Origin: Pirellula sp.
Lineage (GTDB): Bacteria; Planctomycetota; Planctomycetia; Pirellulales; Pirellulaceae
Assembly: GCA_021299695.1 (NCBI GenBank)
Contig: JAJTEK010000030.1
Span: 1-34,072 of the forward strand
Reading direction: 5' to 3'
DNA length: 34,072 bases
Part shown: in pieces, positions 16,361 through 24,708 of the stretch
Numbering within the stretch: the stretch's first letter is position 1
How the letters are laid out: every line of letters starts with the position of its first letter
Program-made: the position numbers and the translations under genes
Notes under the pieces: generated by a model
What the model was told of the DNA's origin: nothing
The model's input: only the letters and a program-made list of their open reading frames with translations
Database searches by the model: none

Positions 16361-17395
16361 ATGCCTTCGATCCACATCCCAGTACTCCTCGAACCGATTC
16401 TCCGCGAGTGGCTTGGGGGATTGAGTCCTGAGATTCCAGATCGTGCCCCGCTGGTGATTGTCGATGGAACATTTGGGGGTGGTGGGCATACGCTTGAGAT
16501 CGCCAAGCGGCTTGGTTCTGGGGATCGGATTCTTGGGATCGACCGCGATCCTGGAGCGATTCGCGATTTTGTTTCCGCGCACGGTCAGTACCCACGCATT
16601 TCGGTCGGTGATGTTTTGGATCTTGGGGAGCGAGGTCGATGGGCTTTGGAGGACCTGGAGCTTCCTTCGGGTTGTCGCTTGACGTTGGCATGTGGTTCTT
16701 ACTGCAATTTAGGGGATTTGCTCGAGGGGCTTGGGATTCCCCGGGTGCATGGAATTTTGTTGGATCTTGGGTTATCGAGCGATCAGTTAGCCGACATGCA
16801 GCGTGGTTTTTCGTTTCGGCTCGATGCTCCGTTGGATTTGCGTTTTGACATGACGGCGGGAATACCGGCTTGGAAGTGGTTGCAGCAGCGCAGCGATACG
16901 GAGATTGCCGATGCGATCTATCAGTTTGGTGAGGAGCGATTGAGTCGGAGGATCGCAAGGGCGATTGTCGAGCAGAATCGAAGCGAACCGATCATGACCA
17001 GCAAGCAGCTTGCGGATTTGATTCATCGCGTGGTGCCTGGTCGGGTGCATGGCCGGGTCGACTCGGCGACGCGCACGTTTCAAGCGTTGCGGATCGTGGT
17101 CAATCGGGAGCTTGAGCATGTCGAGGCTGGATTGGCCAGACTGCCAGGGTTTCTTGCGGCTCGCGGTTTGGAACCCACGTCGGCCGAGGCGTGCGGGGTT
17201 GAGCCGGCCGGTAGGTTGGCGGTCATCTCCTTTCATTCGCTCGAAGATCGGATGGTCAAAAATGCGATACGCGACGATTCGCGATTAGAGAATTTGACAA
17301 AAAAACCGTTGGTCGCCACGCAGGCCGAGACCGATGCGAATCCGAGGAGTCGATCTGCTAAGTTGCGTATTGCGCGACGGGTGTTGGAAACTTGA
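16361..17395 (+). CDS. rsmH: 16S rRNA (cytosine(1402)-N(4))-methyltransferase
   Basis: RsmH (MraW) methylates N4 of C1402 in 16S rRNA with S-adenosylmethionine, fine-tuning the ribosomal P site. The SAM-binding signature is VDGTFGGGGHTLEIAKRL (34-51) with GIDRDPGAI after it. Further family blocks are GILLDLGLSSDQLADMQRGF, then PLDLRFDMT, RVDSATRTFQALRIVVNREL and AVISFHSLEDRMVKNA. At 344 residues it is slightly longer than the usual 310, mainly from an insertion around residues 88-120. No Shine-Dalgarno sequence is visible before the ATG; a T-run precedes it. In most bacteria rsmH opens the division/cell-wall cluster. Here mraZ, ftsL, ftsI and murE are absent on both sides, in keeping with FtsZ-less planctomycetes. 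Confidence 0.95.
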   Translation: MPSIHIPVLLEPILREWLGGLSPEIPDRAPLVIVDGTFGGGGHTLEIAKRLGSGDRILGIDRDPGAIRDFVSAHGQYPRISVGDVLDLGERGRWALEDLELPSGCRLTLACGSYCNLGDLLEGLGIPRVHGILLDLGLSSDQLADMQRGFSFRLDAPLDLRFDMTAGIPAWKWLQQRSDTEIADAIYQFGEERLSRRIARAIVEQNRSEPIMTSKQLADLIHRVVPGRVHGRVDSATRTFQALRIVVNRELEHVEAGLARLPGFLAARGLEPTSAEACGVEPAGRLAVISFHSLEDRMVKNAIRDDSRLENLTKKPLVATQAETDANPRSRSAKLRIARRVLET

Positions 17396-17431
17396 GTTCT
17401 GCCTAAGGGCACTTTGAACGGCTAACTTAGT

Positions 17432-18376
17432 ATGAAACCACCGGATCGAGTATTGGGCGATACGCCAGAGTTTCCTGATCGGCGTGGTGGTTTTGGCTGG
17501 GGGCCTTGTTTATGCGTGATGGCGGCGGTGCTATGGAGCACGAGCGCTTTTTTTGCCAGATCGCCTGAGTTCGATCGATGGCCCTTGGAGTATCGCGGGG
17601 CGACGTTAGCCTTTTGGCGAGCGGTCTTTGCATTATGTATTTTGGTGCCATTGGTGCGCCGGGTGACATGGGTATGGCAATTGTTGCCCATGACGGTCTG
17701 TTTTGCGATGATGAACTGGACCTATTTGACGGCGTTGGTCAGCGGACCGCCGGCCAATGCGATTTGGTTACAGAATCTAGCGCCGGTTTGGGTGATGTTG
17801 GCGACGGTTTATTGGTTTCGCGAGCCGACGTTACGAAGCGATTGGTGGATGTTGGGTTGGTGCACAGCAGGGGTGTTGTTTCTTTTGGTCATGGAGATGA
17901 GTTATGCGCATGCGAGTCCATCGGATCGGTGGTGGTCGCCTTGGTTGGCTTTAGCCAGTGGTGTGCTTTATGCGGGTGTGATATTGTCGTTGCGGTCGTT
18001 GAGGCATTTGGATTCGGCTTGGCTCATCGCCTTGAACCATCTGGTGACTGCCTTGGTGATGTTTCCGTTGGTTTGGAGTTTTGGAGTGGCATATCCCACT
18101 GGATGGATGTGGCCACTTTTGGTTGGGATAGGGGTCTTGCAAATGGGGCTACCTTATTGGCTATTTGCGCAGGGCTTGCGAACGACCCCGAGTCACATCG
18201 CGAGTTTGATTACACTCTTAGAGCCGGTATTATTGCCGGTTTGGGTGCATTTGGTGCGTCATGGGGATGCGGACTATCGGGCTCCGAGTTGGTGGACATG
18301 GGTCGGTGGGTCGATGATTCTCGTGGGATTGTGCATAAGGTATTTTCCTCGTCGTGGAGCAGACGGTCATGAGTGA
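17432..18376 (+). CDS. EamA/DMT-family transporter
   Basis: This 314-residue integral membrane protein has about ten hydrophobic helices in two EamA repeats, the drug/metabolite transporter layout. Typical features are AAVLWSTSAFFARSPEF at the start of repeat one, FWRAVFALCILVPL, LTALVSGPPANAIWLQNLAP, and in repeat two LASGVLYAGVILSLRSLR and ASLITLLEPVLLPVWV. Such carriers export or import small metabolites, and the substrate cannot be predicted. It begins 37 bases after rsmH and overlaps the next gene by 8 bases, so the three genes probably form one transcript. There is no functional link to rRNA methylation that I can see. Confidence 0.85.
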   Translation: MKPPDRVLGDTPEFPDRRGGFGWGPCLCVMAAVLWSTSAFFARSPEFDRWPLEYRGATLAFWRAVFALCILVPLVRRVTWVWQLLPMTVCFAMMNWTYLTALVSGPPANAIWLQNLAPVWVMLATVYWFREPTLRSDWWMLGWCTAGVLFLLVMEMSYAHASPSDRWWSPWLALASGVLYAGVILSLRSLRHLDSAWLIALNHLVTALVMFPLVWSFGVAYPTGWMWPLLVGIGVLQMGLPYWLFAQGLRTTPSHIASLITLLEPVLLPVWVHLVRHGDADYRAPSWWTWVGGSMILVGLCIRYFPRRGADGHE

Positions 18377-18953
18377 GACTTTGGATAAACAGCGTCAGGC
18401 GCTGCACGATGCATTTTTTGCGGACCGGGACCAGGAGCTTCTGGAGTTTCTTGGGCAAGCTGGACAAGAGGAGCAGCAGCACAGGCAAGTTGCATTGCAG
18501 CAGGCCGCAGGGGTCAAGGATCCCGAGGTGCTCAGAAGGCTCGAGCACCTTGGGGTGGGACCATCGGCGATGACAGCCTTTGCACTTTTACCGTTGGTCC
18601 GTTTGGCATGGGCAGACACGAAGGTTTCTCAGGGGGAGTTCGCAGCGTTGCTCAAGGCGGCCGAGGAGGATGGGATCGTCTATGGGACCCCATCGTACCG
18701 TTTGCTCAGCCGTTGGCTCGACGAGCGTCCTAGCGAGTCGATGATCGAGGCTTGGATCGCCTATGCTGAGGCGCTTTCCAGGGAGCTCGACGAGCCGAGT
18801 CTGGAGATTTTGCGCCAAGCGACGATCGAGCGAGCCAAGCGTATTGCGGAGGCTTCTGGTGGCATTTTAGGATTAGGGGATAAGACCTCGCACGACGAGC
18901 GCAATGCGTTGTTGGACTTGCAGCGGGCGTTGACCAAGCAGGCTAGAGGCTAG
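18369..18953 (+). CDS. TerB-like helical protein, 194 residues
   Basis: I start it at the ATG at 18369, with GGAG 9 bases upstream, overlapping the transporter stop by 8 bases; a GTG at 18354 is the alternative. The protein is all-helical and soluble, with a Glu/Gln-rich N-terminal half. The segment FALLPLVRLAWADTKVSQGE resembles the first metal-binding helix of TerB/DjlA-like domains, in which an Asp and a Glu contribute acidic ligands. The rest (EFAALLKAAEEDGI, then SYRLLSRWLDERPS) fits the same fold loosely. TerB domains occur in stress and tellurite-response proteins, but no other ter gene is near. The function is unknown. Its stop codon lies within a 7-base tandem repeat. Confidence 0.65.
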   Translation: MSETLDKQRQALHDAFFADRDQELLEFLGQAGQEEQQHRQVALQQAAGVKDPEVLRRLEHLGVGPSAMTAFALLPLVRLAWADTKVSQGEFAALLKAAEEDGIVYGTPSYRLLSRWLDERPSESMIEAWIAYAEALSRELDEPSLEILRQATIERAKRIAEASGGILGLGDKTSHDERNALLDLQRALTKQARG

Positions 18954-18961
18954 AGGCTAGA
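18941..18961. repeat. 7-bp tandem repeat (GGCTAGA x3) at the TerB-like stop
   Basis: GGCTAGA occurs three times back to back. The stop codon TAG (18951-18953) is part of the second unit. Slippage in this tract would change the last codons of the protein. Confidence 0.7.
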
Positions 18962-18980
18962 TAATCCACAGTAGCTTGGG

Positions 18981-19042
18981 GCTCGGACCCGAGCGAGTCT
19001 GTTCCTGCCAATCTCGCAGGCGGGTCAAAGCCCCGCCTTGCG
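18981..19042. terminator. Two hairpins between convergent genes
   Basis: GCTCG-GACC-CGAGC (18981-18994) is followed by a strong hairpin at 19015-19042, whose stem CGCAGGCGGG pairs with CCCGCC(T)TGCG around a TCAAAGC loop. They lie between the TerB-like gene and deoC, whose 3' ends face each other. No T-run follows, so these would be Rho-assisted or simply 3'-end-stabilising structures. Confidence 0.4.
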
Positions 19043-19061
19043 ATTGAGGCCTCGCGTACGA

Positions 19062-19796
19062 TCAGTAGTTTTGGTTGTTTACGGAGGTTGTATTGGGGAT
19101 GACGATCGGTTCTAGGCCCAGCGTTGCGCGGGCTGGGTCGAGGAGTTCTCGTGTGCGGCTCGAACCGCAGCGAGAGACTCCCAGATCTCGTACGGCCAAG
19201 AGAGTAGCCAGATCGCGTACGCCCCCTGCGGCTTTGACTTCGACCTCTGGGGAAACGTGAGCCCGCATGAGTTTGAGGTCCTCGATGGTGGCTCCTGAGG
19301 GTCCGTAGCCGGTGGAGGTTTTGACCCAGTCGACGTTTAGTTCGCTACAGATACGGCACAGTTCGATTTTGTGGGGGTCTTTGAGGTAGCAGTTTTCGAA
19401 GATGACTTTGATTTTTTGGCCGGCTTGGTGTGCCAGATCGGTCAGCATCGCGATTTCGTCGCGGACGAAATCCCATTGGAGGCTTAGGACTTGGCTGATG
19501 TTCACGACGACATCGAGTTCTTGGCAACCGTCATCCAGAGCGGCGATTGTCTCGAGCCGTTTGATCGAGGGGCGATTTGCGCCGTGCGGGAATCCGATGG
19601 TTGTCGAGGATTTGACGTTGGAACCGGCCAACCGGATCGAGGCGCGTTTGAGGTAGTAGGGCATGATGCAGACGCTAGCGACATCGTAAGCGATGGCTAG
19701 ATCGATTCCGCGCTCGAGGTCCTCGATCGTCATGGTTGGGACCAGTAGGGAGTGGTCGATCATTTTGGCGAGGTCTAGGTAGGAATAATTTGCCAT
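19062..19796 (-). CDS. deoC: Deoxyribose-phosphate aldolase
   Basis: DeoC cleaves 2-deoxyribose-5-phosphate into glyceraldehyde-3-phosphate and acetaldehyde, in nucleoside breakdown. The 244 residues cover the whole class I aldolase barrel. The Schiff-base lysine is Lys159 in WVKTSTGYG, the proton-relay residues are Asp94 in QELDVVVNI and Lys188 in VEVKAAGGVRD, and TTIGFPHG (65-72) is the usual glycine-rich loop. No signal peptide is present, so it is cytoplasmic. It stands alone, without deoA, deoB or nucleoside transport genes in the window, and diverges from the PhoD-like gene. The family call is firm. Confidence 0.95.
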   Translation of the reverse strand: MANYSYLDLAKMIDHSLLVPTMTIEDLERGIDLAIAYDVASVCIMPYYLKRASIRLAGSNVKSSTTIGFPHGANRPSIKRLETIAALDDGCQELDVVVNISQVLSLQWDFVRDEIAMLTDLAHQAGQKIKVIFENCYLKDPHKIELCRICSELNVDWVKTSTGYGPSGATIEDLKLMRAHVSPEVEVKAAGGVRDLATLLAVRDLGVSRCGSSRTRELLDPARATLGLEPIVIPNTTSVNNQNY

Positions 19797-19814
19797 AGCT
19801 TCATTTTCTGATTC

Positions 19815-19844
19815 TTGAATTGGATCGACCCGCTAGGGTATAAC
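19815..19844 (+). promoter_or_regulatory. Candidate promoter for the PhoD-like gene
   Basis: TTGAAT (19815-19820) and TATAAC (19839-19844) are separated by 18 bases in the deoC/phoD divergent gap. This would give a leader of about 58 bases before the ATG at 19910. Confidence 0.45.
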
Positions 19845-19909
19845 AGGCCGGAGAGCTTGGGTAAGGCTCCCCTGCCCTTTTGAGACGAAATTTCTACGAG
19901 GATTTTATC

Positions 19910-21502
19910 ATGCGACCGCGATTTTTTGGGACCCGAAAAGACTGGCAAATGGCGGAAAGATTCATCGCAAGTCGCAGAGAGTTTTTGATGGCAGGCGGGA
20001 GTCTTGCGATTCTGCCATTGGCATCGCAGATCGCGCCCGGAGCGGTCCGATCCAGGATCGCTTGGGCGAGCGATCCGTTTTCGTTAGGGGTTGCATCGGG
20101 GGAGCCGAGCAGCAGTGGCATGGTTCTGTGGACGAGGTTAGCGATTGATCCGGTGGACATTGGGGGGAATCCCAAGGGGCCGATCGAGGTGGTTTGGGAG
20201 TTATCCGACGACCCATCGATGAAGACCATCCTTAAGAGTGGCAAAATCATGGCGACCGAGGCGTTGGGGCATTCGGTGCACGTTCAGGTGCATGGATTGG
20301 AGTCGAACCGATGGTATTGGTATCGGTTTCACAGTGGGGATGCGAGCAGTCGCATCGGTAGGACGCGAACGACTCCTGGATCCGAGCAGATGGTCGACGA
20401 GTTGCGGTTTGCTTTTGCCTCGTGCCAGCATTACGAGTCGGGTTTGTTTACGGCTTATGAGCACATGGTCACCGAGGAGCTCGATTTGATTTTGCATTTG
20501 GGGGATTACATCTACGAGGGGGCACCTGGTCGGAGTTCCTTGCGCAAGCACAACAGTCCGGAGATTGTCAGCTTAGATGATTACCGCAATCGCTATGGTT
20601 TGTACAAGTCCGACGAGCAGCTCCAGGCCGCTCATGCTTATGCGCCATGGTTGGTGGTATGGGACGATCATGAGTTTGACAACAATTGTGCAGGATTGAT
20701 CTCCGAGGAGTTGTGGGTCGATCCTCGTGAGTTTGCACTTCGCCGCGCAAATGCGTATCAGGCTTATTATGAAAACCAGCCGCTAGGGGTTGGTTCGATG
20801 CCCATCGGTGCGGACATGAAGTTGTATCGGGACATCGCTTATGGAAAATTAGCGAGTTTTGCGATGCTCGATACTAGGCAGTATCGATCCGACCAGCCTA
20901 ATGGGGATGGCGCCAAGAAGCTCGATGGGGGGGCGATGCATCCGAAGTCGACGATGCTCGGCTCGCAGCAGGAGGCGTGGTTGTTTGCGCATCTTCAGGA
21001 ATCCGAAGCGCGTTGGAATGTACTGGGCCAGCAGGTGATGGTCGGTCGTGTCGGGCGCAGTTCGGGCGAGTCGAAGCTATACAGCATGGACCAGTGGTCT
21101 GGGTACGATGCGCCGCGCAAGCGGCTTTTGGGTCAGCTCAAGCAGATGGAGCAGGCCAATACAGTGGTCCTCACGGGCGATATCCATAGCAATTGGGCTA
21201 ATGAACTCTATGAGGACTTCGATAAGCTCGATGCCGGTCCGGTGGCCGTGGAGTTTGTCGGGACGAGTATTTCATCGGGGGGTAATGGGTATGCCAAGAG
21301 CAAGCAGGAAGACGAGTTGTTTCGGGAGAATCCGTTCATCAAGTTCCACAATGCTGAGCGCGGTTATGTTTCGTGCAGGGTGACCCAGGGACAGTGGCAA
21401 ACCTTTTACCGAACTGTCGAGTATGTCGACCGTCCGGGAGCGGCCCTACAGACCCGAGCCGAGTTTGTCGTCGAGCACAACAAGCCGCAACTGATGGGTT
21501 AG
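19910..21502 (+). CDS. phoD: PhoD-like alkaline phosphatase, Tat-exported
   Basis: The N-terminus carries a twin-arginine signal (SRREFLMAGGSLAILPLAS), so the folded, metal-loaded enzyme should leave by the Tat route. The PhoD N-terminal domain follows (FSLGVASGEPSSSGMVLWTR), then the metallophosphatase core: RFAFASCQHYESGLFTAYEH, with Cys as iron ligand, LDLILHLGDYIYEG, WLVVWDDHEFDNN and VVLTGDIHSNW. These are the metal-binding Asp, Asn and His positions of the calcium/iron PhoD family, which hydrolyses phosphodiesters and monoesters to scavenge phosphate. I choose the ATG at 19910, which has GAGG upstream; a TTG at 19880 and an ATG at 19949 are alternatives. From 19910 it is 530 residues. 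No Pho-box was identified. Confidence 0.9.
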   Translation: MRPRFFGTRKDWQMAERFIASRREFLMAGGSLAILPLASQIAPGAVRSRIAWASDPFSLGVASGEPSSSGMVLWTRLAIDPVDIGGNPKGPIEVVWELSDDPSMKTILKSGKIMATEALGHSVHVQVHGLESNRWYWYRFHSGDASSRIGRTRTTPGSEQMVDELRFAFASCQHYESGLFTAYEHMVTEELDLILHLGDYIYEGAPGRSSLRKHNSPEIVSLDDYRNRYGLYKSDEQLQAAHAYAPWLVVWDDHEFDNNCAGLISEELWVDPREFALRRANAYQAYYENQPLGVGSMPIGADMKLYRDIAYGKLASFAMLDTRQYRSDQPNGDGAKKLDGGAMHPKSTMLGSQQEAWLFAHLQESEARWNVLGQQVMVGRVGRSSGESKLYSMDQWSGYDAPRKRLLGQLKQMEQANTVVLTGDIHSNWANELYEDFDKLDAGPVAVEFVGTSISSGGNGYAKSKQEDELFRENPFIKFHNAERGYVSCRVTQGQWQTFYRTVEYVDRPGAALQTRAEFVVEHNKPQLMG

Positions 21503-21503
21503 G

Positions 21504-23576
21504 TCACCATCGCATCGCGTGCAGGGGGCTAGCGAACTGGTCGGTCCATACCGGCCGGTTCGAAGCGGTGCTATCCGAGGGGCGGTTCGAAGGGGCCAGT
21601 TGGTCCCTAGCACCTGGCCAGGCCGGGAGGATTGCCTCTGGTGGGAACAAGAGCAACCAGCGGACTTGTCTGGTTGGAGGTTCAAAGGGTGAGAGTTTAG
21701 ACTCGACCAGTAGGGGTTTGAGGGCAACTCGTTTGGCCGTAGCAAACAAGATCGGTGCGAGGTCTAGGTTTCGGTTGGTGATGTTCAGCGCCAGAATTCC
21801 TTCGGGGGCAAGGCGTTGTTTGTAGAGTTCGAGGGCTTGGGTCGTCAGCAGGTGGATCGGAAGCGAGTCGCTTGAGAAAGCGTCGACAACGATCAGGTGG
21901 TGTGCCGGTGTATCGGGTTTGAGGGTTTCGCGTTCGAGGAGTTTTCTGCCGTCGCCGACTAGGATTTCGGTCAAACCGCGATGGGAGCTTAGGTAGCGAA
22001 AGTGTTTCTCGGCCAGTTGGCACACTGCGGGGCTGATTTCGTAGTAACGCATGGAGTCTTTAGCGCGGGCATAGAGCGATAGCGATCCTGTCCCTAGTCC
22101 GAGCACAGCGACGTTCAGAGGTTGGGAGAAGTGGCTCTGGCACCAGCCGAAAGCCAGAGCGGCTCCTGAGTCGCTTTGGTAGTAGGTGGTTTGGTCTGGG
22201 TGCAAGGGACCCTCAAGGGGCTCAGTGCCATGTCGGATACGTCCGTGGAGCATGGCACGGATCCCTTGTTTTTGGTTTTCGATGACCGTCACGACGCCGT
22301 AGAAGTCCCTTTTTTTATCGATGCATGCTTCGATGCTTGGAGTCACAAGAAGCATTGACATCGAGGCCAGCAGAAGTGTTGGGCAAAGGATGGTCAGGGG
22401 CCAGTAGAACCGGCGAGTCATTGGGTCGTCGAAGAGTCTGGGGTATAGATCTCGGGAGTGGAACCAACCAAGAGCCAGGGCACCTAGGGCGATCCCTGCA
22501 TGGAGTTCGTAATAATCGTTCATGCACCAAGGGGCGATCACCGAGGCGAACAGCGAGCCCAGCGCACCGCCCATAGCGATTTGCAGGTAGAAGCCGGGCA
22601 TCGATTCAGACGAGGGACGCAGTCGGTAGATCAGTCCATGGCACGCAAGAGCGATGCAAGCTAGAGCTGCAATGCAGCAAGCGACCAGGCCGTACCAGGG
22701 GAGCCACAGTTTCAAGACGACGGCGCTCAATCCACTCAGGGAGCCAAGGTAAAAAAGGCCAGTTTGAACGATCCAGGATTGAAAGATCGGGTGCCAGAAG
22801 GCCAGCCACCAGGAGGCTAGGTAAATCGCAAGAGGGAGGACCCAGAGCCCCGGAACGATCATGCCAGCTTGGCTCGCATGGTTCGTGATCGCAGCCAGGA
22901 CGATCGAGGAGCAAGCCGACAAGCAGAGGCAAAGCCAAGGATTTCTCAGTTGCTTTGCAGGCGAGGCGATTGGATCTCGGGGCAGGATGTCTTGGGAGCG
23001 TCGGGCAATGTTTAACGAGTGTAGGATCATCCCCAGGGCGAGCAAGCCGTAGAGGAGCATCCAGAGGTTTTGTTGTCTCGAAGAATCGATCGAAGGTTCG
23101 ATCGCGATGGGGTAAAGCAGGCAGGCGGCCAAGGAACTCAGGTTGGCAAGGGCGTACCAAGCGTAGGGGTGGTGGGTGTGTGAGGTCCGGAAATGCCAAG
23201 CCGAGAGCAGCGAGCTGGTGCTGGCCATCAGAAGGAAGGGCAGCCCGATGCGCAGGGTCAGTTCCAGGAGGATCGCCAGGGTCGGAAATGCGGCGAGTTC
23301 GGGGAGGATTGCTGGGAAGAAGGCCAGAGCGGGAAAGAGGGTCGCAGAGACTGCCCATAGGGCTGCGTGGAGGGTGGCTTGGGCCGAGAGGCTCGTTTTT
23401 TTATCGATTTTCCAAGCGTAGAGATATCCGGCCAGCAGTGCGGTCTGAAAGAACAGCAGGCATGTGGTCCAAACGTGTGCCGTCCCGCCCCATTTGGGTA
23501 GGAGGGATTTGCCTAGGATGGGTTGGATGAGGAATAGGAGGAAGGCATTGCAGAGGATTAAGATACCGCTGTGCAT
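21504..23576 (-). CDS. Fused membrane transporter-like/spermidine-synthase-like protein
   Basis: In this 690-residue protein, residues 1-415 hold about ten or more membrane helices, starting CNAFLLFLIQPILGKSLLPK, the typical opening of MFS/spermidine-synthase fusions. Residues 425-640 form a spermidine-synthase-like Rossmann methyltransferase domain: FYGVVTV and LHGRIRHGTE, then VLGLGTGSLSLYAR (the nucleotide-binding glycine loop at 491-504), YYEISPAV, LVGDGRKLL and VVDAFSSDSLP. In true polyamine synthases this domain moves an aminopropyl group; in these fusions the substrate is unknown. Its stop is one base from the PhoD-like stop on the other strand, so the two transcripts must converge directly. 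Confidence 0.85.
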   Translation of the reverse strand: MHSGILILCNAFLLFLIQPILGKSLLPKWGGTAHVWTTCLLFFQTALLAGYLYAWKIDKKTSLSAQATLHAALWAVSATLFPALAFFPAILPELAAFPTLAILLELTLRIGLPFLLMASTSSLLSAWHFRTSHTHHPYAWYALANLSSLAACLLYPIAIEPSIDSSRQQNLWMLLYGLLALGMILHSLNIARRSQDILPRDPIASPAKQLRNPWLCLCLSACSSIVLAAITNHASQAGMIVPGLWVLPLAIYLASWWLAFWHPIFQSWIVQTGLFYLGSLSGLSAVVLKLWLPWYGLVACCIAALACIALACHGLIYRLRPSSESMPGFYLQIAMGGALGSLFASVIAPWCMNDYYELHAGIALGALALGWFHSRDLYPRLFDDPMTRRFYWPLTILCPTLLLASMSMLLVTPSIEACIDKKRDFYGVVTVIENQKQGIRAMLHGRIRHGTEPLEGPLHPDQTTYYQSDSGAALAFGWCQSHFSQPLNVAVLGLGTGSLSLYARAKDSMRYYEISPAVCQLAEKHFRYLSSHRGLTEILVGDGRKLLERETLKPDTPAHHLIVVDAFSSDSLPIHLLTTQALELYKQRLAPEGILALNITNRNLDLAPILFATAKRVALKPLLVESKLSPFEPPTRQVRWLLLFPPEAILPAWPGARDQLAPSNRPSDSTASNRPVWTDQFASPLHAMRW

Positions 23577-23624
23577 TTGACGATGGTGAAATGGAGTGGG
23601 TGCCGAGTTGGTTGGGAGGGGGAC

Positions 23625-23630
23625 TATAAT
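23625..23630 (+). promoter_or_regulatory. Perfect -10 box upstream of the DapA-family gene
   Basis: TATAAT at 23625-23630 lies about 125 bases before the gene start in the gap after the divergent membrane fusion gene. No good -35 element is seen at standard spacing, so this is only a hint of a promoter. Confidence 0.25.
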
Positions 23631-23754
23631 GGGGCCCTTTCGATGAGGCCCCCTTGTGTCGGTAGCCGATCGGCCGTTGTTCGCCGGAGCATCGAGGCAG
23701 GCGGTCAGGTCCTAGTGTTTGCGTTACGATACCTTATTTTTGTCGCGAGATGGC

Positions 23755-24708
23755 ATGATGGCACAGCAGAAGTTTTCTGGGTTGATACCTCCGATGGTCA
23801 CTCCGATGACGGGCAGGGACCGTTTGGACACCGAGGGGCTTGGGCGATTGGTCGATCACTTGATTGAGGGTGGTGTCGGTGGGGTATTTGTATTGGGGAC
23901 GACCGGAGAGGCGCCGAGTTTGAGTCATCGGATGCAACAGGAGGTCGTCTCCAGGACGGTCGAGTCGGTGGCTGCTCGGGTCCCGGTTCTCGTAGGGATC
24001 ACCGACACTTCGTTTGTCGAGACGGTGCGATTGGCCGAGCATTCGGCTGCCAGTGGGGCGTCGGGTTTGGTTCTATCTACCCCTTATTATTTTCCAGCCG
24101 GTCAAACGGAACTTAAGAATTACGTCGATCAACTCGTTCCGCAGTTGCCACTGCCAGTGATGCTCTACAACATCCCTTCGCTGACGAAGGTATGGTTTGA
24201 GATTCCCACGCTGGAGGCTCTGAGCGAGCATTCCCAGATTGTTGGATTGAAGGATAGCAGTGGGGACATGGATTATTTTCAACGTGCAGTGGGGCTTAAG
24301 CGACTGCGACCCGATTGGTCGATCATGATTGGTCCTGAGGCGTTGTTGGCCAGGGCCATGGAGTTGGGAGCCGATGGTGGGGTCGCTGGGGGAGCGAATT
24401 TGTATCCGAACCTGTTTGTGAGTCTGATCGAGTCGGTTGTTCGAGGGGATACTGCAGGGAGTCGGTTATTGCAGCGGCAGATCGAGAGCTTGCAGAGGAT
24501 TTACGACATAGGCAAGTACGCATCGAGGCACATCAAGGGGACCAAGTGCGGAGTATCGCTGCTGGGTATTTGCGACGATTTTCTGGCCGACCCGTTTCAC
24601 CGATTTCGTCCTGAGGATCGCCAGAGGGTGGCCAAGGTGCTTAGGGAGGTCGAGTCGGTTAGGGACGGATGGCGACTCGGATATTCCGTGGGTCTTGAGC
24701 CGAGTTGA
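23755..24708 (+). CDS. Dihydrodipicolinate synthase/N-acetylneuraminate lyase family protein
   Basis: This DapA/NanA-type class I aldolase barrel has the family marks: VFVLGTTGEAPSLS (the GTTGE loop), a Tyr in MLYNIPS (Tyr138 counting from 23755) and the Schiff-base Lys in VGLKDSSGD (Lys166). The family condenses or splits pyruvate with an aldehyde, as in lysine synthesis, sialic acid cleavage and several sugar-acid routes. True DapA cannot be separated from the lyases by eye. The start is ATGATG at 23755/23758; the frame opens further up at 23719, but those residues do not fit the family. The 3' end overlaps the facing alcohol dehydrogenase gene by 50 bases, so expression of one could limit the other. 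Confidence 0.85.
   Translation: MMAQQKFSGLIPPMVTPMTGRDRLDTEGLGRLVDHLIEGGVGGVFVLGTTGEAPSLSHRMQQEVVSRTVESVAARVPVLVGITDTSFVETVRLAEHSAASGASGLVLSTPYYFPAGQTELKNYVDQLVPQLPLPVMLYNIPSLTKVWFEIPTLEALSEHSQIVGLKDSSGDMDYFQRAVGLKRLRPDWSIMIGPEALLARAMELGADGGVAGGANLYPNLFVSLIESVVRGDTAGSRLLQRQIESLQRIYDIGKYASRHIKGTKCGVSLLGICDDFLADPFHRFRPEDRQRVAKVLREVESVRDGWRLGYSVGLEPS

Noticed and set aside
17578-18372. 264-codon plus-strand frame within the EamA transporter
   Set aside because: It lies in another frame of a clear membrane transporter and has Gly/Asp/Val-rich shadow composition.
24659-24708. Frameshift or assembly error at the DapA/dehydrogenase junction
   Set aside because: Both frames keep their family ends up to their stops, so the 50-base convergent overlap appears genuine.
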